A stretch of DNA of 64,000 nt from the NCBI GenBank assembly GCA_021029595.1, contig JAJJOY010000001.1, positions 310,001-374,000 on the forward strand, read 5' to 3'. The notes under the pieces are model-generated. The model worked only from the letters and a program-made list of their open reading frames with translations, did no database searches and had not been told where the DNA came from. Both the position numbers and the translations under genes were made by a program. This document shows, one piece after another, positions 1 through 8,996 of the stretch (positions are counted from its first letter, which is position 1; each line of letters opens with the position of its first letter). Origin of the DNA: Hominenteromicrobium mulieris. Its GTDB lineage: Bacteria > Bacillota > Clostridia > Oscillospirales > Acutalibacteraceae.

Positions 1-780
1 AACGCTGGAGAAATTGTTTTTCTCCAGCATAATCGGCGCTTCGTACAGCACCGGGATCGTCATGTTTTCAATAACACAGTCCGGCTTTACGTTGCAGAAC
101 AGGGCAATCTTGTGGAAAATGCTCGGATCGATCGGCTCATCGCAGCGCAGGACAATGATGTCCGGGGAGATGCCCATACCCTGCATTTCTTTTACAGAGT
201 GCTGGGTCGGTTTCGACTTATGCTCGCCGGAGCTTTTGAGGTACGGCACAAGCGTGACATGAATGAAAAGGGAGTTTTCCTTACCGACCTCGAGCGAAAC
301 CTGACGAATGGCTTCGAGAAACGGCTGGCTTTCGATATCGCCTGCCGTGCCGCCGATCTCGGTGATGACGACGTCTGCATTCGTCTTGTGGCCGACGCTG
401 TAAATGAAGCTCTTGATCTCGTCCGTGATGTGCGGAATGACCTGAATGGTCTCGCCAAGGTACTCGCCGCGGCGTTCCTTATTGAGGACGTTCCAGTAGA
501 CCTTGCCGGTCGTGAGGTTGGAGAATTTATTCAGGTCTTCGTCGATGAAGCGCTCGTAGTGGCCGAGGTCAAGGTCGGTCTCTGCGCCGTCCTCGGTCAC
601 GTAAACTTCGCCGTGCTGGTACGGGCTCATGGTGCCCGGGTCAACGTTGATGTACGGGTCAAGCTTCTGTGCGGCGACCTTTAACCCTCTCGCTTTTAAA
701 AGACGGCCGAGCGATGCCGCCGTGATGCCCTTACCGAGGCCGGAAACCACGCCGCCGGTTACGAAAATGTACTTTGTCAT
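1..780 (-). CDS. pyrG: CTP synthase, N-terminal part (runs off the window)
   Basis: Converts UTP to CTP with ATP and glutamine nitrogen in the cytoplasm. The 260 visible residues are the N-terminal synthetase domain, with the family signature [17 protein letters not shown] at residues 9-25 and the substrate-binding stretch [19 protein letters not shown]. The C-terminal glutaminase domain lies beyond position 1. The ATG at 780 is preceded by an AGGGG ribosome-binding site. It follows dapF on the same strand after a 118-base gap, so it may belong to the carA-carB transcript, which would fit a pyrimidine theme. No substituted key residue was noticed in the visible part. Confidence 0.97.
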   Translation of the reverse strand, partial: MTKYIFVTGGVVSGLGKGITAASLGRLLKARGLKVAAQKLDPYINVDPGTMSPYQHGEVYVTEDGAETDLDLGHYERFIDEDLNKFSNLTTGKVYWNVLNKERRGEYLGETIQVIPHITDEIKSFIYSVGHKTNADVVITEIGGTAGDIESQPFLEAIRQVSLEVGKENSLFIHVTLVPYLKSSGEHKSKPTQHSVKEMQGMGISPDIIVLRCDEPIDPSIFHKIALFCNVKPDCVIENMTIPVLYEAPIMLEKNNFSSV

Positions 781-898
781 AGAACTTACCCCTTTCTTTT
801 TTACAGTGAAACTTTTATATTTTTCTTTGACTGAGAAACCTATTATTTCTCCAATACCCTATTTCATTTTATCAAAGCCGTTTTCGGCTTTTTTACAG

Positions 899-1816
899 TT
901 AAATTTCTACGATGCCGGTAAAAACCGTGTCGGCGCTGCCGGTCATCTGCACGCCGTCATCGGTATAATTGATGACAAGGTCGCCGCCGCGCAGCTTGAC
1001 GGTAATATCTTCGCCCTTTTTGCAGTAGCCGTTGAGACACGCCGCGACGGCAGACGCACACGCGCCGGTGCCGCACGCCATGGTTTCACCGCTGCCGCGC
1101 TCCCACACGCGCATTTTTAAGGTGTGGTTATCCAGCACCTCGATGAACTCCGTATTGATGCGCTCCGGGAACTTCTCAAAGTGCTCAAAATGCGGGCCGA
1201 TCTTCTCGAGGTCGATCGTATCGGGATCTTTGCCGAAAATGACGCAGTGCGGGTTGCCCATGGAAACGCAGGTGACTTCGTATTCTTTGTCAAGGACGGT
1301 GATCTTCTCTTTGACGGCAGTATCACCCGGGAAATCGACCGGGATCTTCGCGGGCACGAGCTCCGCTTTGCCCATATCGACCGTGACAGTGGTAACTTCG
1401 CCGTTTTCGACATGCACGCGGCAGATTTTGATGCCGCTTTTTGTCTCGATATGCAAAACGTCTTTCTTCGCGATGCCGCTGTCGTAGACATACTTTGCAA
1501 CGCAGCGGATGCCGTTGCCGCACATCATGCCCTCACTGCCGTCGAGGTTATACATGCGCATTCTCGCGTCGGCTACATCGGACGGACAAATGTAGATGAC
1601 GCCGTCGCCGCCGATGCCGGTGTGGCGGTCGGAAAGATAGATTGCGAGCTCGGCGTAGTTTTGAATATCATTTTGGAAGCAGTCAATATACACGTAATCA
1701 TTTGCACAGCCGTGCATTTTGGTAAACGTGATCTTCTGCTTTGCCCCGGTGCCCGGCACGCGCACATAGTGGTCGATGCCCGAGCTGTTTTCCGCTTTTT
1801 TCAAGTACTTGTTCAT
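899..1816 (-). CDS. dapF: Diaminopimelate epimerase (stand-alone copy)
   Basis: Interconverts LL- and meso-diaminopimelate for lysine and peptidoglycan synthesis. It has 305 residues, with the two catalytic cysteines in MMCGNGIRC (Cys99) and ETMACGTGAC (Cys248). The epimerase fold starts near residue 28 (KITFTKMHGCANDY), so there is an unusual N-terminal extension of about 27 residues with no recognised domain. Immediately upstream lies a second epimerase domain fused to CarB, about 60-65% identical by eye, pointing to an old tandem duplication. Both copies keep both cysteines. The start at 1816 has only a modest purine-rich upstream site; a later start is possible. Confidence 0.95.
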   Translation of the reverse strand: MNKYLKKAENSSGIDHYVRVPGTGAKQKITFTKMHGCANDYVYIDCFQNDIQNYAELAIYLSDRHTGIGGDGVIYICPSDVADARMRMYNLDGSEGMMCGNGIRCVAKYVYDSGIAKKDVLHIETKSGIKICRVHVENGEVTTVTVDMGKAELVPAKIPVDFPGDTAVKEKITVLDKEYEVTCVSMGNPHCVIFGKDPDTIDLEKIGPHFEHFEKFPERINTEFIEVLDNHTLKMRVWERGSGETMACGTGACASAVAACLNGYCKKGEDITVKLRGGDLVINYTDDGVQMTGSADTVFTGIVEI

Positions 1817-1949
1817 GGAATTTCACCGCTTTCTCTTGAATTTTTACCTTTTATCTTCTTCAAATTTTTAGAAAAAAATTCTGATTTTATTCTTAAAATG
1901 TTTTTCGGCGCTCCGCAAAAATGCGGAACGCCGAACTATTTAACATCAA

Positions 1950-4900
1950 TTAGACTTCTACGACACCGTCGAAGACCTTCTCTGCGCCGCCGGTCATGAG
2001 CACTTTCTCATCGGTGTAGCGCACGGTGAGGTCGCCGCCCTTTAAGATGACGCGGATGTCCTCGCCTTTTTCGCACTTGCCGTTGAGCGTTGCCGCGACA
2101 ACAGCCGCGCAAGCACCTGTACCGCAGGCCATCGTTTCGCCGCTGCCGCGCTCCCAAACGCGTACCTTAAGGGTGCGCTCGTCCACGACCTCGATGAACT
2201 CGACGTTGACGCGCTCCGGGAAGAGCGGGTTATACTCGAACTTCGGGCCCATGGCATTGAGATCCAGCTTATCAATGGACGGTGCGAACACCGCACAGTG
2301 CGGGTTGCCCATGGATGCGCAGGTGATGTAATACTCGTGACCGTCGATGATGACAGGCTTGTTGACGACCATGTCGCCTTCGAGCTTTACGGGCACCTGC
2401 TCCGGGCGAAGCGCTGCCGCGCCCATATCGACCGTAATCTTGTACGCCTTGCCGTTCATCGTCATGATGCTGCAAGACTTGATGCCGCTCTTTGTCTCGA
2501 TATTGATGACAGGCTTTTTCACGATGCCGTTGTCGAAGAGGTACTTTGCGACGCAGCGGATGCCGTTGCCGCACATGAGACCCTCGCTGCCGTCGCGGTT
2601 GAACATACGCATCTGAGCGTCTGCCACATCGGACGGGCAGATGAGGATGACACCGTCGCCGCCGACGCCGTTGTGGCGGTCGGACAGGTAGATGGAGAGG
2701 AACTCCGGAGAGGAAACTTCGTTTTCGAAGCAGTTGATATAAATGTAGTCGTTGCTGCACGCTGACATCTTGGTGAACGGCAGCTTGACCTTTTCTTTTT
2801 TGAGGTTGTTGATGTCCACAATCTCCGTGTTGTACGGGGTGTAGCGGCTCATCAGGCTGTCCGCGAGGGCGTTTGCGGTATCGATGGCCGTGAGGCACGG
2901 GATGCCGAGCAGCGCCGCTTTTCTGCGGATCTTAACGCTGTCGCGTGCGGGGTTTCTGCCCTTTGCGGAGGTGGAGATGATGTACGCCAGCTTACCGCTT
3001 TCAAGCAGCGTAATGGTGTTGACCGGGCTTTCGTGAATCTTATCGACAATCTTCACGGTGAGGCCGAGCTTTGCAAGCACGCTTGCGGTGCCCGTCGTGG
3101 CGTAAAGCGGGAAGCCCATTTTGTCGAATTTCTTCGCGATCTCGCCGATCTCTTTCTTATCGCCGTCGCGGACGGTGATGAACACGCCGCCCTTTTTGTT
3201 CATCTTGCTGCCGGAGGCGATGAGGCCCTTATAGAGCGCCTCCTCAAGGTTGTTGCCGATGCCGAGCACTTCGCCAGTGGATTTCATTTCCGGGCCAAGC
3301 TGGGTATCGACATCCGTAAGCTTCTCGAAGGAGAAGACCGGCACCTTGACGGCCGTATACGGCGAAGTCGGATAGAGGCCCGTGCCGTAGCCGAGGTCGG
3401 TGAGCTTCATGCCGAGGCTGACCTTTGTAGCGAGGTCGCACATAGGCACGCCCGTGACCTTGCTGAGGTACGGAACCGTTCTCGATGCACGCGGGTTGAC
3501 CTCGATGACGTAGATTTCGCGGTTCATGATGATGTACTGCAGGTTGATGAGGCCGATGGCCTTGAGCTCCGTGCAGAGCATTTCGGTCGTCTTGACAATC
3601 TTCGCGCTGAGCTCGTCGTCGATGTCCTTTGCCGGGTAGACCGCGATGCTGTCGCCGGAGTGGATACCGGTGCGCTCTACGTGCTCCATGATGCCCGGGA
3701 TGAGGATGTTCTCGCCGTCGCAGATGGCGTCGACTTCAATCTCGGTGCCACTGAGGTACTTATCGATGAGCACCGGGTTATCCTGCTTCTGGCGCAGGAT
3801 AATCGCCATGTATTCGTTGATGTCTTCATCGCCGTATGCAATGATCATGTTCTGACCGCCGAGCACGTAGGACGGACGCATGAGCACCGGATAGCCGAGG
3901 TCGTGTGCGGCTGCGAGGGCTTCCTCCGTCGTCATAACGGTGTGACCCTTCGGGCGCTTGATGTTGCAGCGTTCGAGCAGTTCTTCAAAGCGCTCTCTGT
4001 CCTCTGCGGCATCGATGCTGTCGGCGCTTGTGCCGATGATCGGCACGTTGTTTTTCGCAAGCGTCTTTGTAAGCTTGATGGCCGTCTGGCCGCCGAACGC
4101 GACGACAACGCCCTTCGGCTTTTCGATGTTGATGATATTCATAACGTCTTCGGCGCACAGCGGCTCAAAGTAGAGTCGGTCTGCAGTGTCGAAGTCTGTG
4201 GAAACGGTTTCCGGGTTGTTGTTGACGATGACGACTTCATAGCCGAGGCGCTGGAGAGACTCCACGCAATGGACGCTGGCATAGTCGAACTCGATACCCT
4301 GACCGATACGGATCGGGCCGGAACCGAAAACCATGACGGTCTCCTTGCCGCTTTTGCCGATGAACTCCATCGCTTCGTTTTCACCGCCCTGCTCCGGCGT
4401 ATCGTAGGTGCCGTAGAAATACGGTGTGGTCGCAGCGAACTCGCCTGCACAGGTATCGACCATTTTGAAGGTCGCTTCGTGACGGAAGGTCGGCTTTGTG
4501 CCGCAAATACGCGTGAGGGCTTCGTCCGTGTAGCCGAGTTTCTTGCCGCGCGTATACTGTGCGTGCGTGAGCGGCTGATCCTTAATCTCGCGCTCATACG
4601 CGAGCAGGTTATTGAGCTTTTCGAGGAACCACATGTCGATCATCGTGAAGTCGTGGATCTCTTTGGTGGTGACGCCGCGCTTCATGAGCTCGTAGATGGC
4701 GAACAGGCGCTCGTCCGTCGCGTCTTTTAAAATCTGCCACAGGGCACTGTCCTCGTAGTTTGCGAACTTCGGCATGTTGAGCGTATCGAGCGAGATTTCT
4801 GCACCGCGCACAGCCTTCATGAGGGCCATTTCAAACGTATCGGCGATGGACATGACCTCGCCGGTCGCCTTCATCTGCGTGCCGAGGTTGCGCTTTGCGT

Positions 4901-5999
4901 AGACGAATTTATCGAACGGCCACTTCGGGAACTTGACCGCCACATAGTCGAGCGCGGGCTCAAATGCTGCGTAGGTCTTGCCGGTGACGGCGTTGACGAT
5001 CTCATCGAGTGTATAGCCGATGGCAATCTTCGTCGCGACCTTTGCAATCGGATAGCCGGTTGCCTTAGATGCCAGTGCGGAGGAACGGGACACACGCGGG
5101 TTGACCTCAATGACGGCGTACTCAAAGGACGTCGGGTGCAGCGCGAACTGGCAGTTGCAGCCGCCCTCTACGCCGAGCGCGTCGATGATGTTGATGGCCG
5201 TAGTGCGGAGCATCTGATATTCTTTATCGGAAAGCGTGACCGCCGGGGCGATGACGATGCTGTCGCCGGTGTGGACGCCGACCGGGTCGAAGTTTTCCAT
5301 GGAGCAGACCGTGATGACGTTGCCCTTGCTGTCGCGAATAACCTCGAACTCAATCTCCTTCCAGCCCGCAATGCTCTTTTCAACGAGGATCTGGGTGATC
5401 GGCGAAAGCGCAAGGCCGTTTGCCGCAACCTCCATGAGCTCTTCGCGGTTATCGACGATACCGCCGCCGGTGCCGCCGAGCGTGAACGCCGGGCGGATGA
5501 TAACGGGGTACGTGATCTCTTCCGCAAACTCCAGTGCATCCTCTACCGTGGTGACGACCTTGGACGGGATGCACGGCTGACCGATGCTTTCCATCGTATC
5601 CTTGAACATCTGACGGTCTTCCGCCTTATCGATGGTCTCCGGGGAAGCGCCGAGCAGGCGTACGTTGTGTTCCTTCAAAAAGCCTTCCTTTGCAAGCTGC
5701 ATGGAAAGCGTGAGGCCGGTCTGGCCGCCGAAGCCGGAGAGGATGCTGTCCGGCTTTTCTTTTTCGATGATGCGCTTGATGGTGGGCAGCGTAAGCGGCT
5801 CGATGTAAATGTGGTCCGCCATGGCGTTATCCGTCATGATGGTCGCCGGGTTGGAGTTGACAAGCACGATCTCGATGCCGTCCGCTTTCAGAGCACGGCA
5901 CGCCTGAGTGCCGGCGTAGTCAAATTCCGCCGCCTGACCGATGACGATCGGGCCGGAGCCGATGACGAGAACCTTTTTAATGTCTTTATTCAATGGCAT
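1950..5999 (-). CDS. carB: Carbamoyl-phosphate synthase large subunit fused to a diaminopimelate epimerase domain
   Basis: 1349 residues in one uninterrupted frame. Residues 1 to about 1066 are a complete CarB: two ATP-grasp halves each opening with a dinucleotide-like motif (VLVIGSGPIVIGQ, VMVFGSGPIRIGQ), and the C-terminal MGS-like allosteric domain. After a short charged linker (NNLKKEKVKL, about 1064-1073; around base 2785) a full DapF domain follows to the C-terminus, with both catalytic cysteines (1143 and 1292). CarB makes carbamoyl phosphate with CarA for arginine and pyrimidines; DapF belongs to the lysine/peptidoglycan pathway. A fusion of these two is, to my knowledge, unusual. The start ATG at 5999 is chosen over the upstream TTG because AAAGGA sits 12 bases before it. 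Confidence 0.93.
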   Translation of the reverse strand: MPLNKDIKKVLVIGSGPIVIGQAAEFDYAGTQACRALKADGIEIVLVNSNPATIMTDNAMADHIYIEPLTLPTIKRIIEKEKPDSILSGFGGQTGLTLSMQLAKEGFLKEHNVRLLGASPETIDKAEDRQMFKDTMESIGQPCIPSKVVTTVEDALEFAEEITYPVIIRPAFTLGGTGGGIVDNREELMEVAANGLALSPITQILVEKSIAGWKEIEFEVIRDSKGNVITVCSMENFDPVGVHTGDSIVIAPAVTLSDKEYQMLRTTAINIIDALGVEGGCNCQFALHPTSFEYAVIEVNPRVSRSSALASKATGYPIAKVATKIAIGYTLDEIVNAVTGKTYAAFEPALDYVAVKFPKWPFDKFVYAKRNLGTQMKATGEVMSIADTFEMALMKAVRGAEISLDTLNMPKFANYEDSALWQILKDATDERLFAIYELMKRGVTTKEIHDFTMIDMWFLEKLNNLLAYEREIKDQPLTHAQYTRGKKLGYTDEALTRICGTKPTFRHEATFKMVDTCAGEFAATTPYFYGTYDTPEQGGENEAMEFIGKSGKETVMVFGSGPIRIGQGIEFDYASVHCVESLQRLGYEVVIVNNNPETVSTDFDTADRLYFEPLCAEDVMNIINIEKPKGVVVAFGGQTAIKLTKTLAKNNVPIIGTSADSIDAAEDRERFEELLERCNIKRPKGHTVMTTEEALAAAHDLGYPVLMRPSYVLGGQNMIIAYGDEDINEYMAIILRQKQDNPVLIDKYLSGTEIEVDAICDGENILIPGIMEHVERTGIHSGDSIAVYPAKDIDDELSAKIVKTTEMLCTELKAIGLINLQYIIMNREIYVIEVNPRASRTVPYLSKVTGVPMCDLATKVSLGMKLTDLGYGTGLYPTSPYTAVKVPVFSFEKLTDVDTQLGPEMKSTGEVLGIGNNLEEALYKGLIASGSKMNKKGGVFITVRDGDKKEIGEIAKKFDKMGFPLYATTGTASVLAKLGLTVKIVDKIHESPVNTITLLESGKLAYIISTSAKGRNPARDSVKIRRKAALLGIPCLTAIDTANALADSLMSRYTPYNTEIVDINNLKKEKVKLPFTKMSACSNDYIYINCFENEVSSPEFLSIYLSDRHNGVGGDGVILICPSDVADAQMRMFNRDGSEGLMCGNGIRCVAKYLFDNGIVKKPVINIETKSGIKSCSIMTMNGKAYKITVDMGAAALRPEQVPVKLEGDMVVNKPVIIDGHEYYITCASMGNPHCAVFAPSIDKLDLNAMGPKFEYNPLFPERVNVEFIEVVDERTLKVRVWERGSGETMACGTGACAAVVAATLNGKCEKGEDIRVILKGGDLTVRYTDEKVLMTGGAEKVFDGVVEV

Positions 6000-6038
6000 A
6001 GCTGTAAACAATCCTTTCTATACTGCTTTGGGTACTGT

Positions 6039-7109
6039 TTATTTTCCCATCATCTCAAAGAATTTATCAAAGAGGAACGCGGTATCGCGTGGGCCGCCGC
6101 AGGCTTCCGGGTGGAACTGCACGGAAAAAGCGGGGATTTTTTTATAGCGCACGCCCTCGCACGTTCTGTCGTTTACGTTGTTGAAATATTCGTCGGCGAT
6201 CTCGGGGTCGATTGTGGAGGACACAACCGCGTAGCCATGGTTCTGGCTGGAGATGTAGACGCGGCCGGTCTCAAGGTTTTGCACCGGCTGGTTTGTGCCG
6301 CGGTGGCCGTACTTGAGCTTTTCGGTCTTAAAGCCGTTTGCAAGCGCCAGCAGCTGGTGACCGAGGCAGATGCCGAAGAGCGGTTTGCCCATGTTCATAA
6401 TCTTCTTGAGGTTTTCAATGACCTCGATGTTATCCGCCGGGTCGCCGGGGCCGTTTGAAAGCATCACGCCGTCAATGTTGAGAGCCTTTAACTCGTCTGC
6501 CGTCGTGTTGTACGGGCATACAATGACCTCTGCCCCGCGCTTTTCGAGCTCGCGGCGGATGTTCTCCTTGTAGCCGTAATCCATGAGCGCCACGGTGCAT
6601 GTTTTCTCCGGGTTCTCACGGCGCGTCATCTCGGTGACGGAGGTGCTTTCCACCGCGTTTGTCACGCGGTAGCTGTGAATCTTATCCATATCGACATGCG
6701 TAAGCTCTGTTGTGATCATACCGTTCATGACGCCGCTTTCGCGGATGACCTTTGTGAGGGCACGTGTATCAATGCCGCAAAGGCCGATGACGCCTCTTTC
6801 TTTAAAAAAGGTGTCAAGATCACCCTCCGAGCGGAAATTGGAGGGCGACTGACACCATTCTTTTACGATATAACCACAGGGACCGATGATCTTTCCCTCA
6901 AAATCGGAGGGGATCACGCCGTAATTGCCGATGAGCGGAAATGTCTGGACGACAATCTGCCCGAAATAGCTCTTATCGGTGAGCGTTTCGAGATAACCTG
7001 TCATGCCAGTCGTGAAAACGACCTCAGCCGTTACTTCGCCCGCCGCGCCGAAGGATTCGCCGCAGAAGACCTTTCCGTTTTCGAGTACCAAATATGCTTT
7101 GTTGCCCAT
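6039..7109 (-). CDS. carA: Carbamoyl-phosphate synthase small (glutaminase) subunit
   Basis: Hydrolyses glutamine and channels ammonia to CarB. It has 356 residues: an N-terminal CarA-specific domain, then a class I amidotransferase domain with catalytic Cys248 in GICLGHQL and the His333/Glu335 pair in QFHPEACGG. The ATG at 7109 (MGNKAYLVLENGK) is preferred over an in-frame ATG 17 codons upstream because AGAGGA lies 9 bases before it. It precedes carB by 39 bases on the same strand, so the two are very likely co-transcribed. Substrate glutamine ties it to the nitrogen genes just upstream. Confidence 0.97.
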   Translation of the reverse strand: MGNKAYLVLENGKVFCGESFGAAGEVTAEVVFTTGMTGYLETLTDKSYFGQIVVQTFPLIGNYGVIPSDFEGKIIGPCGYIVKEWCQSPSNFRSEGDLDTFFKERGVIGLCGIDTRALTKVIRESGVMNGMITTELTHVDMDKIHSYRVTNAVESTSVTEMTRRENPEKTCTVALMDYGYKENIRRELEKRGAEVIVCPYNTTADELKALNIDGVMLSNGPGDPADNIEVIENLKKIMNMGKPLFGICLGHQLLALANGFKTEKLKYGHRGTNQPVQNLETGRVYISSQNHGYAVVSSTIDPEIADEYFNNVNDRTCEGVRYKKIPAFSVQFHPEACGGPRDTAFLFDKFFEMMGK

Positions 7110-7199
7110 AACGTACGTTCCTCTTTCCCTGAAATAATTACTCTTTTCTGCTGTATGCAATCTATGTCAAAGCTGCGGTGCAGCCCTGTACGCATTCAT

Positions 7200-7781
7200 T
7201 TACGTATAGGTTTTCAGGATATTTTCCGCAACATCCTTTTTCGATGTGCGCATATCCATCGCCTGTTTTTCAATATAGCGGTGCGCCTGCTGCTCGCTCA
7301 TGCGCAGGTATTCCACAAGGATACACTTTGCACGCGCCACAATGCGCACTTCTTCCATTTTGGTTCTGAGCTTCTGATTTTCCCGGTCAAAACGCTGCCA
7401 GCGGTTCTGCGTGGCGATGAGCAGGTGAAGCGCCTGATAAAACAGCGGGCGCGAAAGCGGCTTTTGCACCGTCAATATGCCAAACGGCTCCATTTTGTCG
7501 TTCACCTGATCGAAAAGCTCCGCTTTTGCAATGACCATGACACCGGAAACGAATTTTTCTGTGATATACTCTGCCAGCTCGTGCCCGAATTCATCCGGGA
7601 GCGGTGTGTTGATAACCACAAGGTCGTAGCTGCGCCGCAAAAGCAACCGCCGGGCGTCTCCGCCGCTGAGCGCCGTTGTCATGGGCGCAAACTCGCGCGG
7701 GGAAAGCAGCTCTGTGATATACGCCGCACCTTTTTGCGTGCCGGACACGATGAGGACGCTGTGCTGAATGATCGCATTCAT
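7200..7781 (-). CDS. ANTAR-domain response regulator (probable transcription antiterminator)
   Basis: 193 residues. Residues 1-115 are receiver-like, but the fold is loose: the usual aspartate phosphosite region reads DLVVINTPLPDEFG, with Asp at 53 and Asn-Thr where Asp is often found. A coiled linker (about 120-140) leads to a C-terminal three-helix ANTAR domain (KMEEVRIVARAKCILVEYLR to ENILKTYT), the RNA-binding module of AmiR, NasR and EutV. ANTAR proteins bind hairpins with six-base loops in leaders and prevent termination. The gene sits 18 bases downstream of the glutamine-synthetase-like gene and beside the glutamate synthase operon; an ANTAR gene beside glnA is also known in Clostridium saccharobutylicum. 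Likely targets are the leaders at 14328-14455, 14675-14723 and 17030-17083 (inference). Confidence 0.9.
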   Translation of the reverse strand: MNAIIQHSVLIVSGTQKGAAYITELLSPREFAPMTTALSGGDARRLLLRRSYDLVVINTPLPDEFGHELAEYITEKFVSGVMVIAKAELFDQVNDKMEPFGILTVQKPLSRPLFYQALHLLIATQNRWQRFDRENQKLRTKMEEVRIVARAKCILVEYLRMSEQQAHRYIEKQAMDMRTSKKDVAENILKTYT

Positions 7782-7799
7782 GCCCTGTGCCCCCTTGTT

Positions 7800-8996
7800 T
7801 TACACATCTGCGGGCCCGTTGCCGAACGTGCGGATATACGTCTTTACGAAATACTCCGGGAACACGTTGCGGACAAAGCTGCTCTTTGCGAAAATTTGCA
7901 GCGCTTCTTCGGCAGACTTCGGCAGCTTGCCGCAGGTCTCGCGCGCAAGGTCGGGCTTTGGCAGCTTCGTCTTTTTGAGGTAGCCGTCAAGCCCCGCATA
8001 AATGAGCGCAGCGTACGCAAGGTACGGATTCGCAGTGGAATCGGGTGAGCGCACCTCTATTGTGCTGCTGCCTTCCTTTTTATACGCAAAGCACCGGCGG
8101 CTCTTCTCCGACCAAGAGATGAACTCCGGCGCACCGAACGCACCGAGGCGTTTATAGGAATCCGCCGTGGGGTTCAAAATGGCGGTAATTTCTGCGGCGT
8201 GCTCCAGAATACCTGCAAGGAAATACTCGGAACAGTCGCCCATCTGCATGCGCGGCGTTAGCGTGATGTGGAAGCCGTTGCCGTCCTTACCCGGAATGGG
8301 GTTCGGCGCAAACGACGCCGTAAGGCCGTTTCTCGACGCCATGGTCTTCACAACAGACTTATACGTAATAACATCGTCTGCGGACTGAATGGCAGAGCTG
8401 TGCTGAAAATCGATGATGTTCTGCCCCGGGCCGCCGCTGTGGTGCGAGCTTTCCGGTGTGACACCCATATCCTCGAGTGTCAGGCAGATCTCGCGGCGTA
8501 CGTCCTCGCCCTTATCCTCCGGCGCGGCATCCATAAAGCCCGCGTCGTCAAAGGGGATAGCCGTTGCATTGCCGTTTTCATCGTTCTTGAAAAGGTAGAA
8601 TTCATTTCTTGCCCCAAATTCAAATATTATACCATGAAGTTTTGCAATGTCAACCGCTTTTTTCAGGATGCCGCGGCAGTCGATGTCGAAGCCGGTGCCG
8701 TCCGAACGGCGAATGTCGCAGAAAAAGCGCACGACGCGCCCGTGTGCGGGCCGCCACGGCAGAAGCGACATGGTGGAGGTATCCGGCACCAAAAAGAGCT
8801 CGCTGTCCGCCTCTTTTTCAAAACCCGTGATGCGCGAAGCATCAATGGGAATGCCGCCCTCGAACGCAGAAGCCAAAAGGCTCGGCTGAATGGCGATGAT
8901 CTTCTGTCTGCCGAAAATATCGCAGAACGCCATTTTGATGAACTTAACGTCGTTATCTGTGATAAACTCTGTAACCTCGGACTCCGTATACTGCAT
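7800..8996 (-). CDS. Glutamine-synthetase-like protein with lost catalytic residues (probable pseudoenzyme)
   Basis: 398 residues, shorter than the usual 440-470 of type I enzymes, ending soon after the PYLAYAALIYAGLDG motif. The fold is clear: an N-terminal beta-grasp (residues 15-95), then the catalytic barrel. Aligned by eye to Salmonella GS, metal ligand Glu129 is Arg130, Glu212 is Ser187 (HHSGGPGQ instead of HHEVAPGQ), Glu220 is Ile194, and the flap Glu327 is Gly288. Only Glu131 (Glu132), His269 (His243) and Glu357 (Glu314) remain. Such a protein should not make glutamine. It heads a two-gene unit with the ANTAR regulator and follows the glutamate synthase genes, so a regulatory or sensing role is plausible (inference). 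A true GSIII is at 14865-16976. Confidence 0.9.
   Translation of the reverse strand: MQYTESEVTEFITDNDVKFIKMAFCDIFGRQKIIAIQPSLLASAFEGGIPIDASRITGFEKEADSELFLVPDTSTMSLLPWRPAHGRVVRFFCDIRRSDGTGFDIDCRGILKKAVDIAKLHGIIFEFGARNEFYLFKNDENGNATAIPFDDAGFMDAAPEDKGEDVRREICLTLEDMGVTPESSHHSGGPGQNIIDFQHSSAIQSADDVITYKSVVKTMASRNGLTASFAPNPIPGKDGNGFHITLTPRMQMGDCSEYFLAGILEHAAEITAILNPTADSYKRLGAFGAPEFISWSEKSRRCFAYKKEGSSTIEVRSPDSTANPYLAYAALIYAGLDGYLKKTKLPKPDLARETCGKLPKSAEEALQIFAKSSFVRNVFPEYFVKTYIRTFGNGPADV
8626..8653 (-). promoter_or_regulatory. Consensus-like promoter inside the GS-like coding sequence
   Basis: On the minus strand, TTGACA (8648-8653) and TATAAT (8626-8631) are separated by 16 bases, both matching the sigma-A consensus exactly. 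It lies at codons 115-123 of the GS-like gene in the sense direction. The local codons (ATA ATA TTT GAA TTT GGG GCA AGA AAT) are AT-rich and unlike the rest of the gene. It could drive the ANTAR gene independently of the main promoter. Confidence 0.55.

Noticed and set aside
3033-4730. A 565-codon open frame opposite carB
   Set aside because: Antisense shadow of carB; biased composition, no domain, no start signal.
7110-7199. A promoter or attenuator before carA
   Set aside because: TTGACA is present at about 7162-7167 but no acceptable -10 lies at the right spacing, and no hexaloop or terminator is evident.
7800-8996. Functional type I glutamine synthetase (glnA)
   Set aside because: Metal ligands and the catalytic flap glutamate are substituted and the C-terminus is short; naming it glnA would imply activity the sequence does not support.
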